Positions 56,911 to 64,000 of a stretch of 64,000 bases of DNA are shown piece by piece (within the stretch, counting starts at the first letter, position 1; each line of letters starts with the position of its first letter). Below the pieces are notes generated by a model, which saw nothing but the letters and a program-made list of their open reading frames with translations, was not told the origin of the DNA and made no database searches. The stretch is from contig NZ_FXEG02000001.1 in assembly GCF_900176255.2 (NCBI RefSeq), positions 186,001 to 250,000 on the forward strand, given 5' to 3'. The translations under genes were made by a program, and so were the position numbers. This stretch comes from Mycobacterium ahvazicum. Lineage in GTDB: Bacteria; Actinomycetota; Actinomycetes; Mycobacteriales; Mycobacteriaceae.

Positions 56911-57366
56911 ATGCGTACCTTCGAGTCAGTCGCCGACCTCGCCGCCGCCGCGGGAGAGACCATCGGGCAAAGCGAATGGGTCACCATCACTCAGGAAGAC
57001 GTCAACCTCTTCGCCGACGCGACCGGTGATCACCAGTGGATCCACGTCGACCCGGAACGCGCGGCCGCCGGTCCCTTCGGCAAGACCATCGCCCACGGCT
57101 ACCTGACGCTGTCGCTGCTACCGCGGATGCAACACGACATGTACACCGTCAAGGGCATCAAGCTCGCAATCAACTACGGCCTGAACAAGGTTCGCTTTCC
57201 CGCCCCGGTGCCGGTGGGGTCGAAGGTACGGGCGACCAGTTCGCTGGTCTCGGTCGAGGACGTCGGCGGCGGCGCCGTGCAGGCGATCGTGTCCACCACC
57301 GTCGAGATCGACGGGTCGCCGAAGCCGGCCTGTGTGGCCGAAAGCATCGTTCGCTACATTTCCTGA
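56911..57366 (+). CDS. htdZ: (R)-specific enoyl-CoA/3-hydroxyacyl dehydratase HtdZ
   Basis: A 151-residue hot-dog-fold MaoC-type dehydratase with the same length as M. tuberculosis Rv0130 (HtdZ). The hydratase motif is ITQEDVNLFADATGDHQWIHVDPERA, with the catalytic Asp and His about five residues apart. GPFGKTIAHGYLTLSLLPRM follows. It hydrates or dehydrates (R)-3-hydroxyacyl-CoA/ACP intermediates in fatty acid metabolism. The ATG has AGAGGAG 7 bp upstream. Confidence 0.94.
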   Translation: MRTFESVADLAAAAGETIGQSEWVTITQEDVNLFADATGDHQWIHVDPERAAAGPFGKTIAHGYLTLSLLPRMQHDMYTVKGIKLAINYGLNKVRFPAPVPVGSKVRATSSLVSVEDVGGGAVQAIVSTTVEIDGSPKPACVAESIVRYIS

Positions 57367-57391
57367 CGTCTGCTCGGCCGGAAAGTATGCG

Positions 57392-58693
57392 TCAGAACTC
57401 GGCGATCGCGTGCTCCAGTCGTTCGGCTAGCCGGGCCTCGGCTTCGGCGCGCCGGGTCGGTATGTGAGCCGACGGGAAAGGCGTTGTCACAGGCTGGTAT
57501 TCACGCAGCGTGCGGCGGGCCACGGTCATCTTGTGCAGCTCGGTAGCGCCGTCGGCGATGCCCAGCGACTCGGCGGCCACCAGCATCTTGACGAACGGCA
57601 TCTCGTCGGAGACCCCGAGAGCGCCATGCAGGTGCAGCGCGCGCTGCGCGACGTCGTGCAGCACCTGGGGCATCGCCACCTTCACCGCGGCGATGTCGCG
57701 GCGCACCTTCTGGTAGTCGTGATGCTTGTCGATCAGCCAGGCGGTGCGCAGCACCAGCAGCCTGAACTGCTCGATCTGGATCCAGCTGTCGGCGATCTTC
57801 TCCTGGGTCATCTGAAAGTCGCTGAGATGGCCATGCCGGGTCTTGCGTGACACGGCGCGCTCGCACATCATGTCGAAAGCCTTGCGCGCCAACGCGATTG
57901 TGCGCATCGCATGGTGGACCCGGCCGCCACCGAGGCGGGTCTGCGCGATCATGAACGCCGATCCTTCACCGCCGAGCACGTGATCGGCCGGCACCCGGAC
58001 ATCGTTGTAGCGGACGTAGCCGTGCGAACCGTGTTTCGATTCGCCGCCCACCCCGACGTTGCGGATGATCTCGATCCCCGGCGTCTCGCCCGGAACGATG
58101 AACAGTGACATCTTGTCGTAGGTCCGGGCGTCGGGCTTGGTGACGGCCATGACGATGAAGAACGACGCATGCTTGGCGTTGGAGGAGAACCACTTCTCGC
58201 CGTTGATCACCCAGTCGTCACCGTCGCGGGTGGCGCTCGTGACGAACATCCCGGGATCGGAGCCGCCCTGCGGTTCGGTCATCGAATAACACGAGGAGAT
58301 CTCGCCGTCGAGCAGTGGCTGCAGATAACGCGCCTTCTGCTCGTCGGTGCCGAACAGCGCCAGGATTTCGGCGTTGCCGGAATCCGGCGCCTGGCAGCCG
58401 AACACGGATGGCGCCCAGCGGGAGCGTCCGAGGATTTCGTTGAGCAGCGCGAGCTTGACCTGGCCGAAGCCCTGGCCGCCGAGTTCGGGGCCCAGATGCG
58501 CCGCCCACAGGCCTTGATCCTTCACCTGTTGCTGCAACGGCCGCAGGATGGCCATCATCTCGGCGTTCTTCTTGTCGTACGGATCAAGGGCGACCAGATC
58601 GAGCGGTTCCAGCTCGTCGACCATGAATTTCTCGACCCAGTCCAGCTTCGCCTGGTATTCCGGGTCCGTTTCGAAGTCCCACACCGTGGCCAC
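57392..58693 (-). CDS. fadE1: Acyl-CoA dehydrogenase FadE1
   Basis: A 433-residue acyl-CoA dehydrogenase matching M. tuberculosis FadE1 (Rv0131c). It has YSMTEPQGGSDPG (FAD/substrate region), INGEKWFSSNAKHASFFIV, and the C-terminal QVLHDVAQRALHLHGALGVSDEMPF block around the FAD. The catalytic base lies in the final domain. It oxidises acyl-CoA to 2-enoyl-CoA with FAD; HtdZ nearby acts on enoyl/hydroxyacyl intermediates. The start is GTG 58693 (ATVWDFETDPEYQ) with GGGGGAT upstream. The open frame reaches 58741, giving 449 residues, which is closer to the Rv0131c length, so the start may lie up to 16 codons upstream. Confidence 0.9.
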   Translation of the reverse strand: MATVWDFETDPEYQAKLDWVEKFMVDELEPLDLVALDPYDKKNAEMMAILRPLQQQVKDQGLWAAHLGPELGGQGFGQVKLALLNEILGRSRWAPSVFGCQAPDSGNAEILALFGTDEQKARYLQPLLDGEISSCYSMTEPQGGSDPGMFVTSATRDGDDWVINGEKWFSSNAKHASFFIVMAVTKPDARTYDKMSLFIVPGETPGIEIIRNVGVGGESKHGSHGYVRYNDVRVPADHVLGGEGSAFMIAQTRLGGGRVHHAMRTIALARKAFDMMCERAVSRKTRHGHLSDFQMTQEKIADSWIQIEQFRLLVLRTAWLIDKHHDYQKVRRDIAAVKVAMPQVLHDVAQRALHLHGALGVSDEMPFVKMLVAAESLGIADGATELHKMTVARRTLREYQPVTTPFPSAHIPTRRAEAEARLAERLEHAIAEF

Positions 58694-58812
58694 CCATCCC
58701 CCGGCGCACCGTCGCACCGGCATCTCAGCTAAAACCCGCAACGAGCTACCTCATCGTAGATGCGGTCCGTCGTACGGGCGTCAAGGGAGGCCGGTGGTCG
58801 CGCCGGCCGAAC

Positions 58813-59514
58813 TCAGTCGCCGACGCCGCGGGTTTCTATGACCCGATCCGCGATGTCGACGAGTTTTGTTTGTTGCTCCTGAGATAGCAGCCGCAGCATG
58901 TCGAAGGCGCGTACGTCATCCACGTCGTAGCGTTCCATGATGATGCCCTTCGCCTGGCCAATGCGATCTCTGGACGACAGTGCTGATTGCATGTGTTCGC
59001 CGTGCCGCTCGGCCAAGATCGCCGCCGCGGCATGCGCGGCCAGCACCGATCCAATGGTTTCCGCTTCGGTGTCCCATACCCCCGCCTCGAAACCGAACAA
59101 GTTCAGCGCGCCGGCCGTGCGGTCCGCCGTGTACAGCTTGAATGACAGGCCGCTGAGGACACCGAGCTGCACGGCGGCCGGTGCGTATCGAGGCCACCGT
59201 GTCTCGCTACGGAGATCGTCGGCGCGAACAATCGTTTCTTGAAGAGCCGCCTCGGCGCAGGGTCCTTCGCCGAAATCTTGCTGGAGTTTGTCGAGCTGTC
59301 CAGCCAGGCCATCGGTGTCGGCAAGGGACTCGAACTCCCCGGCCTTCTTCACCAGCAACACTCCGGCGACGTCGGCTCCCGGAATCAACTCCACCGCTGC
59401 CTCGGTGACATCCCGGAGCACCTGGTCGAGTGCGCGCGGTGTGGCAATTGCGCGGGCCAGCTCGGCCATGCGGACGGCCAGCTCATGCCTTTCGTTCTGC
59501 TGCGAAGGATCCAT
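58813..59514 (-). CDS. GAF-ANTAR domain regulator
   Basis: A 233-residue protein with an N-terminal GAF domain (about residues 10-165: LDQVLRDVTEAAVELIPGADVAGVLLVKK) and a C-terminal ANTAR domain (about 175-230: LSSRDRIGQAKGIIMERYDVDDVRAFDMLRLLSQEQQTKLVDIADRVIE). ANTAR domains bind paired hexaloop hairpins in mRNA and prevent termination. The GAF domain probably senses a ligand or redox state. The ATG at 59514 has no clear ribosome-binding site. It lies between fadE1 and fgd2, where M. tuberculosis has no such gene as I recall the locus. No obvious dual hexaloop target was recognised in the window. Confidence 0.88.
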   Translation of the reverse strand: MDPSQQNERHELAVRMAELARAIATPRALDQVLRDVTEAAVELIPGADVAGVLLVKKAGEFESLADTDGLAGQLDKLQQDFGEGPCAEAALQETIVRADDLRSETRWPRYAPAAVQLGVLSGLSFKLYTADRTAGALNLFGFEAGVWDTEAETIGSVLAAHAAAAILAERHGEHMQSALSSRDRIGQAKGIIMERYDVDDVRAFDMLRLLSQEQQTKLVDIADRVIETRGVGD

Positions 59515-59629
59515 GAGATCGCATTCTGCACGATCTGGCGCGCGGCCTGTACCCAGCGTTGGCCGCACGAACCGGCGGAAAGCGCAATGCGTTGCGCCAC
59601 AGCGTAACGAAGCGATGCGATGAAAGCAG

Positions 59630-60718
59630 CTAGTGCAGCTTGGGCAGGACGTAGTCGCGATAGAAGTTGATCGCGGCGATGGGGTCGCCCTGTGGGAAGT
59701 GCAGAAACGGGATGGCCCCACCGTCGAGAACCCACTGCACGGCGGTGACGTGCGTGGCGGGGTCGGTGCCGACCGTCCAGTTGGCCAGCACTTTCTCGAT
59801 CGGGTTCGCCTCGGCGGCACGCTGAATCTCGACCGGATTGGGTTGGTCGGCGGCCCCGGCGGTAAATCGCCACAAGGCAGCCGTGCGGGCGGCTTCTTCG
59901 GCATCGCCGACGACGGCGAATAACTCGGCTCGCTTGCCCAACGTCGCGGGATCGCGCCCGGCGGCGTGGGCACCGTCGTTCAGCGCGGCCAGCAGCTTCG
60001 GATTGATCAGATCGCGGGATTGAGTGATCCAGCCGTCGCCATATTGCCCTGCCAACCGTGCGCTTTTGGGTCCGCTGGCGGCGACGAAGATAGGCGGCGG
60101 GTTCGGTGGTATGTCGTAGAGCTTCAGCGAGTTGGTGTGAAAGTAGCGGCCCGCGAACGAGATTCGCTCGCCAGACCAAAGCTGGCGGATCAGTTGGATC
60201 GCCTCGACCAGCCGGTCGTGACGCTCGGGGTATTTGCCCCACATGTTGGTGGCGGCCTGCTCGTTGAGCCGCTCGCCGGTCCCGACGCCCAAGAACACCC
60301 GGCCCGGACTCAGGATCGCCAGCGACGCGAACGCCTGCGCCACCGTTGCCGGGTGGTAGCGGTAGGTCGGACACGTGACGCCGGTGCCGAAGGAGATATG
60401 GCTGGTGCTGTTGCCCACCAGCGCCAGCGTCAGCCACGGGAACATCGAGTGGCCCTCGTTGTCTTGCCACGGCTGGATATGGTCGCTGGCCCAGACGTAT
60501 TGGAAGCCCGCCTTTTCGGCGGCCTGGGCCTGCAGCACCAGCTGGTCGGTGCGAAATTGCTCGTGCGACAGCGTGATTCCCACGCCCTTGGTCACCGGCG
60601 GCGGATTACTGGGAGAACCACGATGTTCGCTCGAGCATCCACCGGCCAATGCGCCGGCGCCGAGCACCCCCACGCCGGTGGCGATCTGCCCGAATGTCCG
60701 ACGTGAGAGTCCGGTCAT
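59630..60718 (-). CDS. fgd2: F420-dependent dehydrogenase Fgd2 (hydroxymycolic acid dehydrogenase type)
   Basis: A 362-residue luciferase-like F420 enzyme, matching Rv0132c (360 aa). The N-terminus is a twin-arginine lipoprotein signal: SRRTFGQIATGVGVLGAGALAGGC, with Cys near residue 28, so it is exported folded and lipid-anchored. The catalytic domain has GFQYVWASDHIQPWQ, GTGVTCPTYRYHPATVAQAFASLAIL, VFLGVGTGERLNE and SGPKSARLAGQYGDGW. Rv0132c is reported to oxidise hydroxymycolic to ketomycolic acids with F420, despite its name Fgd2. The ATG at 60718 gives the signal its normal start. Confidence 0.93.
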   Translation of the reverse strand: MTGLSRRTFGQIATGVGVLGAGALAGGCSSEHRGSPSNPPPVTKGVGITLSHEQFRTDQLVLQAQAAEKAGFQYVWASDHIQPWQDNEGHSMFPWLTLALVGNSTSHISFGTGVTCPTYRYHPATVAQAFASLAILSPGRVFLGVGTGERLNEQAATNMWGKYPERHDRLVEAIQLIRQLWSGERISFAGRYFHTNSLKLYDIPPNPPPIFVAASGPKSARLAGQYGDGWITQSRDLINPKLLAALNDGAHAAGRDPATLGKRAELFAVVGDAEEAARTAALWRFTAGAADQPNPVEIQRAAEANPIEKVLANWTVGTDPATHVTAVQWVLDGGAIPFLHFPQGDPIAAINFYRDYVLPKLH

Positions 60719-60907
60719 CGCACTAAAGTACCCCTCGTCTGCACCGTCACACCCGTGCTGTTGGGGCGGTGCTGCTGTGCCGGCTCGCGTCCGCGATCGG
60801 CGTGCTGTGGCTTTCGATCCTCGTGGTGCCGTCGCGGCGGTCACGGGCTTCACCATGATGTTCCAGGGGCCGTCGTCCTGGGCAGGTTTTGCCATTAGCC
60901 TGGCGTG

Positions 60908-61513
60908 ATGGCCCCCCAGGCACGTCCGGCGCGCAAAGCCGATCTCCGCGAGTTGTCCGCCACGTTGAGCCGTGCCTTCTTCGACGATCCGGTGATGGCC
61001 TGGATATTTCCCAACAGCATGACCCGGACCACGCATCTGATGCGGATGTTCACCGCCATGACCCGCCACCATCATCTGCCCCAGGGTGGCGTCGAGGTGG
61101 CCGACGACGGATCCGGCATCGGCGCGGCTGCCCTGTGGGATCCGCCGGGTCACTGGCAGGAATCCCGCCGGGCCCAGTTCGCGATGACGCCGGCCTTCTT
61201 GAGAGTGTTCGGGTTGCGGACCGGGATGGCACGCGACATCCAGGAAATGATGAAGCGCGAGCATCCCGAAGAGCCGCACTGGTATCTGGCCGCGATCGGC
61301 AGCGATCCGACGGTCCGCGGCCAGGGCTACGGCCAGGCGTTGATGCGGTCGCGGCTGGACCGCTGTGATGCCGAGCACTGCCCGGCCTATCTCGAGTCGA
61401 GTAAGCCCGAAAACGTGCCGTACTACCTGCGTTTCGGCTTTGAGGTCACCCAGGAAATGCCCTTGCCGGGCGGCGGCCCACCGCTGTGGGCGATGTGGCG
61501 TGAACCCCGCTAG
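60908..61513 (+). CDS. GNAT-family N-acetyltransferase (Rv0133-like)
   Basis: A 201-residue GNAT acetyltransferase, the same length as Rv0133. The first strand/helix is PARKADLRELSATLSRAFFDDPVMAWIF. The acetyl-CoA-binding motif A is LAAIGSDPTVRGQGYGQALMRSRLDRC (near residue 125), and it ends YLESSKPENVPYYLRFGFEVTQEMPLPGGGPPLWAMWR. The substrate is unknown. ATG 60908 was chosen over GTG 60905 because it gives the family length. Its stop is 3 bp from the convergent TetR gene. It is the last gene here that follows M. tuberculosis order. Confidence 0.9.
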   Translation: MAPQARPARKADLRELSATLSRAFFDDPVMAWIFPNSMTRTTHLMRMFTAMTRHHHLPQGGVEVADDGSGIGAAALWDPPGHWQESRRAQFAMTPAFLRVFGLRTGMARDIQEMMKREHPEEPHWYLAAIGSDPTVRGQGYGQALMRSRLDRCDAEHCPAYLESSKPENVPYYLRFGFEVTQEMPLPGGGPPLWAMWREPR

Positions 61514-61516
61514 AGG

Positions 61517-62191
61517 TCAAGGGTTGCTTCGCCAGCCGGCGATGCCGATGGCGATCATGCGCAACTGTTTGACCGCGATCCGCCGGATGTCTTCGAGCGC
61601 CTCGGCGGTCTGGGCGTCTTCGATCGCCTCGGCGATCACGATCATCGAGTTGACGAACAGGGTCGCCAGCACGTTGAGGTCTTCTGTGCTCCACGCGTTG
61701 AGGCCCGGGAAGCGGGCCAGGTCGGTGGCCAACTCCGAGGTGATCAGCCGGATCTCGGTGCGGATCGCGTAGCGCAGCACGCTGAGCCCGCTGTTGCGCT
61801 CGCGGCCGATCAGACGCCAGTGCTCGCGGCGGTCGGCGACGCTGGCGATCAGGATCTCGACGGACGACTCGATCACCCGGTTCGGGTCGAGCTTGCCGGC
61901 GCGCGCGTCGCGCAGGGTGTCGCGCAAACTCCGGAACGACTCGTCGATCAGCACCAGCCCGAGCGCTTCCATCGACTCGAAGTGCCGATAGAAGGCCGCG
62001 GGCACGATACCGACCTCGCGGGTGACCTCACGCAGGCTCAGGGCCGAAAAGCTGCGGTCTTGCAGCAGCTTGAGTGCTGCGGCGATGATGGCGCGCCGAG
62101 TGGCCTCCTTGCGCTCTTCGCGTGAGGGGCTTTCTCGGGAACGCTCGCGGCCCGAACGGTGCGGCCGTGAGCTAGGAGTACGACCGTTCAC
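61517..62191 (-). CDS. TetR-family regulator, probable desaturase repressor (DesT-like)
   Basis: A 224-residue TetR regulator. The N-terminal 25 residues are basic and Ser/Arg-rich. The helix-turn-helix is ATRRAIIAAALKLLQDRSFSALSLREVTREVGIVPAAFYRHFESMEALGLVL, and a ligand domain follows. GTG 62191 is preceded on the minus strand by TAGGCT with 7 bp between, which suggests a leaderless mRNA. Its start codon lies in the palindrome TTCAC-TGT-GTGAA (62187-62199). It is divergent from a ferredoxin reductase-desaturase pair. The same arrangement (DesT next to desCB) controls unsaturated fatty acid levels in Pseudomonas, so an acyl-CoA-sensing desaturase repressor is likely (inference). Confidence 0.87.
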   Translation of the reverse strand: MNGRTPSSRPHRSGRERSRESPSREERKEATRRAIIAAALKLLQDRSFSALSLREVTREVGIVPAAFYRHFESMEALGLVLIDESFRSLRDTLRDARAGKLDPNRVIESSVEILIASVADRREHWRLIGRERNSGLSVLRYAIRTEIRLITSELATDLARFPGLNAWSTEDLNVLATLFVNSMIVIAEAIEDAQTAEALEDIRRIAVKQLRMIAIGIAGWRSNP

Positions 62192-62268
62192 TGTGTGAAG
62201 CCTACCACAGAGCTGCGGAAACCCTTGACTAGCTGCACCCATACGTCGCACGGTGTACATATGTTCAC
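62187..62268. promoter_or_regulatory. Two palindromes in the TetR/desaturase control region
   Basis: Site 1 is TTCAC-TGT-GTGAA (62187-62199), a perfect inverted repeat over the TetR start. Site 2 is GTGTACATATGTTCAC (62253-62268), a palindrome with one mismatched pair, covering the ATG of the reductase gene. Both have GTG(A/T)AC-like half-sites. They are candidate operators for the TetR protein. Confidence 0.5.
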
Positions 62269-63379
62269 TCAAAGAAGTCAGACCTCGCGTCGGAACTTCG
62301 CCAAGACTTTCCGGAACCGCATCCTCGGTTCCGACCTGGTTGAACTGCTTACCGGCCCGCACGGTGTCGACCGCTACACCGAGCTGGTAGACCCAACCTG
62401 GACCCAGGGCGAAGCCCGCGCCAAGATCATCGACGTGCGGCGTACCACGCCGCGCAGCGTCACGCTCACCCTCGCCCCGAACGAGAGCTTCACCGCCAAC
62501 CACACCGTCAAGGCCGGTCAGTACGTCAACGTCGCCGTCGAAATCGACGGCCGCCGGCACACCCGCTGCTATTCCCCGGCCAATGTCGAAGGCAGCGAAA
62601 CCCTCGAGTTGACCGTCGGCCGTCATGACGGCGGGTTGGTCTCGAACTTCCTGTACGAACAGGCCCGCCGCGGCATGGTGGTCGGGCTCAGTGGTGTCGG
62701 CGGGGACTTCGTCCTGCCGGCGCTGGGCTCCTCCGAAAGGCCGCGGCGGATCCTCCTGATCTCCGGCGGCAGTGGCATCACGCCCGTCATGGCGATGCTG
62801 CGCACCCTGGTGGCCGAGGGGCACTTGCAAAACCAGGGGGCGGAAATCGCGTTCGTCCACTACGCGCGCACGCCTGCGGAGGCCTGCTACCGCGAGGAGT
62901 TGGCCGCGATGCCCGGGGTCCGGGTGTTGCACGGGTTCACCCGTTCGGGTTCGGGCGAGCTCGACGGACGCTTCGGGCCGCAGCATCTGGCCGCCGCGAT
63001 GCCCGACCCGGATGCGGTATTCGTCTGCGGCCCAACGGCTTTGGTCGAAGCTGTCTGCGAGCATTGCGACACCGTGTACACCGAGAGCTTCGTGCCGCCG
63101 GCGATCACGGCTCCGTCGAACCCGTCGGGCGGACGAATCACGTTCGCGGACAGCGGAGTTGACGTCGTCGACGACGGTCGCTCGCTGCTCGAGCAGGCCG
63201 AATCGGCCGGCCTGACGCCGGAGAACGGATGCCGGATGGGCATCTGCCACACCTGCACCCGCCGGAAGGTCTCCGGCACCGTGCGCAGCCTGACCACCGG
63301 CGCGGTCTCGACCGCTCCGGACGAAAACATCCAGATCTGCGTGTCCGTCCCCGTCGGGGACGTCGACCTCGCGCTTTAA
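62261..63379 (+). CDS. Ferredoxin-fused reductase for acyl desaturase (Rv3230c-like)
   Basis: A 372-residue oxidoreductase. The FAD-binding part has GQYVNVAVEIDGRRHTRCYSPAN, the NADPH-binding part has RILLISGGSGITPVMAMLRTLVAEG and VFVCGPTALVE, and the C-terminal plant-type [2Fe-2S] domain has cysteines in ENGCRMGICHTCTRRKVSG and ENIQICVSVPVGD. In M. tuberculosis Rv3230c passes electrons from NADPH to the stearoyl-CoA desaturase DesA3 (Rv3229c), the gene that follows here after 81 bp. ATG 62261 starts the conserved region; an upstream open frame to 62195 lies in the promoter. Confidence 0.93.
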   Translation: MFTQRSQTSRRNFAKTFRNRILGSDLVELLTGPHGVDRYTELVDPTWTQGEARAKIIDVRRTTPRSVTLTLAPNESFTANHTVKAGQYVNVAVEIDGRRHTRCYSPANVEGSETLELTVGRHDGGLVSNFLYEQARRGMVVGLSGVGGDFVLPALGSSERPRRILLISGGSGITPVMAMLRTLVAEGHLQNQGAEIAFVHYARTPAEACYREELAAMPGVRVLHGFTRSGSGELDGRFGPQHLAAAMPDPDAVFVCGPTALVEAVCEHCDTVYTESFVPPAITAPSNPSGGRITFADSGVDVVDDGRSLLEQAESAGLTPENGCRMGICHTCTRRKVSGTVRSLTTGAVSTAPDENIQICVSVPVGDVDLAL

Positions 63380-63380
63380 G

Positions 63381-63419
63381 GCGATCGCAAGCCCGGCGAA
63401 GCCGAGCGCAGCGGGTCGC
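63381..63419 (+). repeat. Dispersed GC-rich hairpin repeat, copy 2
   Basis: GCGATCGCAAGCCCGGCGAA followed by GCCGAGCGCAGCGGGTCGC. It matches the copy at 31285-31318 except for one base and a 5-base insertion. It fills most of the gap between the reductase and desA3 genes, 1 bp after the reductase stop. Confidence 0.8.
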
Positions 63420-63460
63420 CGCCAATTACACACAGAACGTAAACGATTGGAGGAGGAGCT

Positions 63461-64000
63461 ATGTCACACGACAAGATCACCCTTACCCCTGAGCAGGCCA
63501 ACGAACTCGGCCGTGAACTCGACGCCATCCGGGATCGCGTGATGGCGGACCTCGGCGCGGCGGACGCCGACTACATCCGTCGCGTCATCAAGACTCAGCG
63601 GGCGCTGGAAGTCGGCGGGCGCGCTCTGCTGTTCCTGCCGCCGGCCTGGCTGCTGGGCACCGCGATGCTGGGCGTTGCGAAAATCCTGGACAACATGGAG
63701 ATCGGCCACAACATCATGCACGGCCAGTACGACTGGATGCGCGACCCGAATATCTCCGGGCGCTCGTTCGAGTGGGACACCGCGTGCCCGGCCGATCAGT
63801 GGCGGCATTCGCACAATTACATGCACCACACCCACACCAACATCGTCGGGATGGACCGCGACATCGGTTACGGCATCATCCGGATGAGCGAAGACCAGAA
63901 ATGGACGCCCTACTTCATCGGTAACCCGCTGTATGCGTTCCTGCTGATGGTGCTGTTCCAGTACGGCGTCGCGCTGCACGAGCTGGAGACCGAAAAGATC
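63461..64000 (+). CDS. desA3: Acyl-CoA desaturase DesA3, 5' part (cut by window end)
   Basis: The first 180 codons of a membrane fatty acyl-CoA desaturase like M. tuberculosis DesA3 (Rv3229c, about 427 aa). The frame is open to the window edge and has no stop. It starts MSHDKITLTPEQANELGREL with GGAGGAGG 7 bp upstream. The first hydrophobic segment is ALLFLPPAWLLGTAMLGVA. Two iron-binding histidine boxes are present: IGHNIMHGQY and HSHNYMHHTHTN. The third His box should lie beyond the window. It introduces the delta-9 double bond into stearoyl-CoA, with electrons from the upstream reductase. Confidence 0.93.
   Translation, partial: MSHDKITLTPEQANELGRELDAIRDRVMADLGAADADYIRRVIKTQRALEVGGRALLFLPPAWLLGTAMLGVAKILDNMEIGHNIMHGQYDWMRDPNISGRSFEWDTACPADQWRHSHNYMHHTHTNIVGMDRDIGYGIIRMSEDQKWTPYFIGNPLYAFLLMVLFQYGVALHELETEKI

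Noticed and set aside
60719..61378. Extension of fgd2 upstream
   Set aside because: A twin-arginine lipoprotein signal begins exactly at the ATG at 60718. The extension is antisense to the GNAT gene.
62192..63433. Extension of the TetR frame to 638 codons
   Set aside because: It runs antisense through the whole ferredoxin reductase gene. The regulator starts at GTG 62191, next to a -10-like hexamer.

Overview
The window is high-GC actinobacterial DNA, most likely from a non-tuberculous Mycobacterium. It carries a mycolyltransferase of the antigen 85C type, a mycobacterial L,D-transpeptidase, FusA2, the giant P-type ATPase CtpI, an F420-dependent Fgd2-like enzyme and a DesA3-type desaturase. 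Gene order follows the M. tuberculosis segment Rv0107c (ctpI), Rv0111, Rv0116c-Rv0121c and Rv0125-Rv0133. Accessory blocks interrupt that order, and at the right end it jumps to homologues of Rv3230c-Rv3229c. These correspondences come from remembered family sequences and gene order, not from a search.

Left part (1-10.9 kb): the 3' end of an SDR gene coupled to an acyl-CoA synthetase; ctpI; an ECF sigma factor with a SnoaL-like tail, divergent from an SDR and a DUF899 gene; then small SnoaL, SRPBCC and orphan genes. The sigma/SDR intergenic region carries an inverted repeat and a tandem pair of perfect hairpins.

Accessory catabolic island (10.9-28.1 kb): two divergent operons share one control region. 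The minus-strand operon runs beta-propeller, HutC-type GntR regulator, CoA ligase, SDR, CoA ligase, zinc alcohol dehydrogenase. The plus-strand operon runs SDR, Rieske oxygenase, Baeyer-Villiger-type monooxygenase, SDR, class III CoA transferase, TPP-dependent enzyme, aldehyde dehydrogenase. Two near-identical GTCCnGAC palindromes lie at the two promoters and are probable GntR operators. The substrate cannot be read from the sequence.

Middle (28.1-40 kb): an Rv0111-like acyltransferase, an O-methyltransferase, then an M-box (ykoK) Mg2+ riboswitch leading through a 71-codon ORF to an Nramp-family transporter. That transporter's DPGN and MPHN metal motifs read DAGG and APWQ, as in Nramp-related Mg2+ transporters. 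This riboswitch/transporter unit is the best-supported unusual system here. A quinone-reductase-like MDR, a lipoprotein, a complete carboxylic acid reductase and LdtA follow.

Conserved right part (40-61.5 kb): oxyS/oxcA (convergent), fadD7, a DUF2231-like membrane protein, fusA2, an F420/PPOX enzyme, pepA, the trehalose-to-maltose-1-phosphate pair treS-mak, a DUF1275 protein, fbpC, an inserted MarR/ABC exporter/phosphoesterase block, htdZ, fadE1, a GAF-ANTAR regulator, fgd2 and a GNAT gene. The end (61.5-64 kb) is a TetR regulator divergent from a ferredoxin reductase-desA3 pair, which resembles DesT-DesCB of Pseudomonas. desA3 is cut by the window edge. No tRNA, rRNA, CRISPR array, prophage or insertion sequence was recognised.
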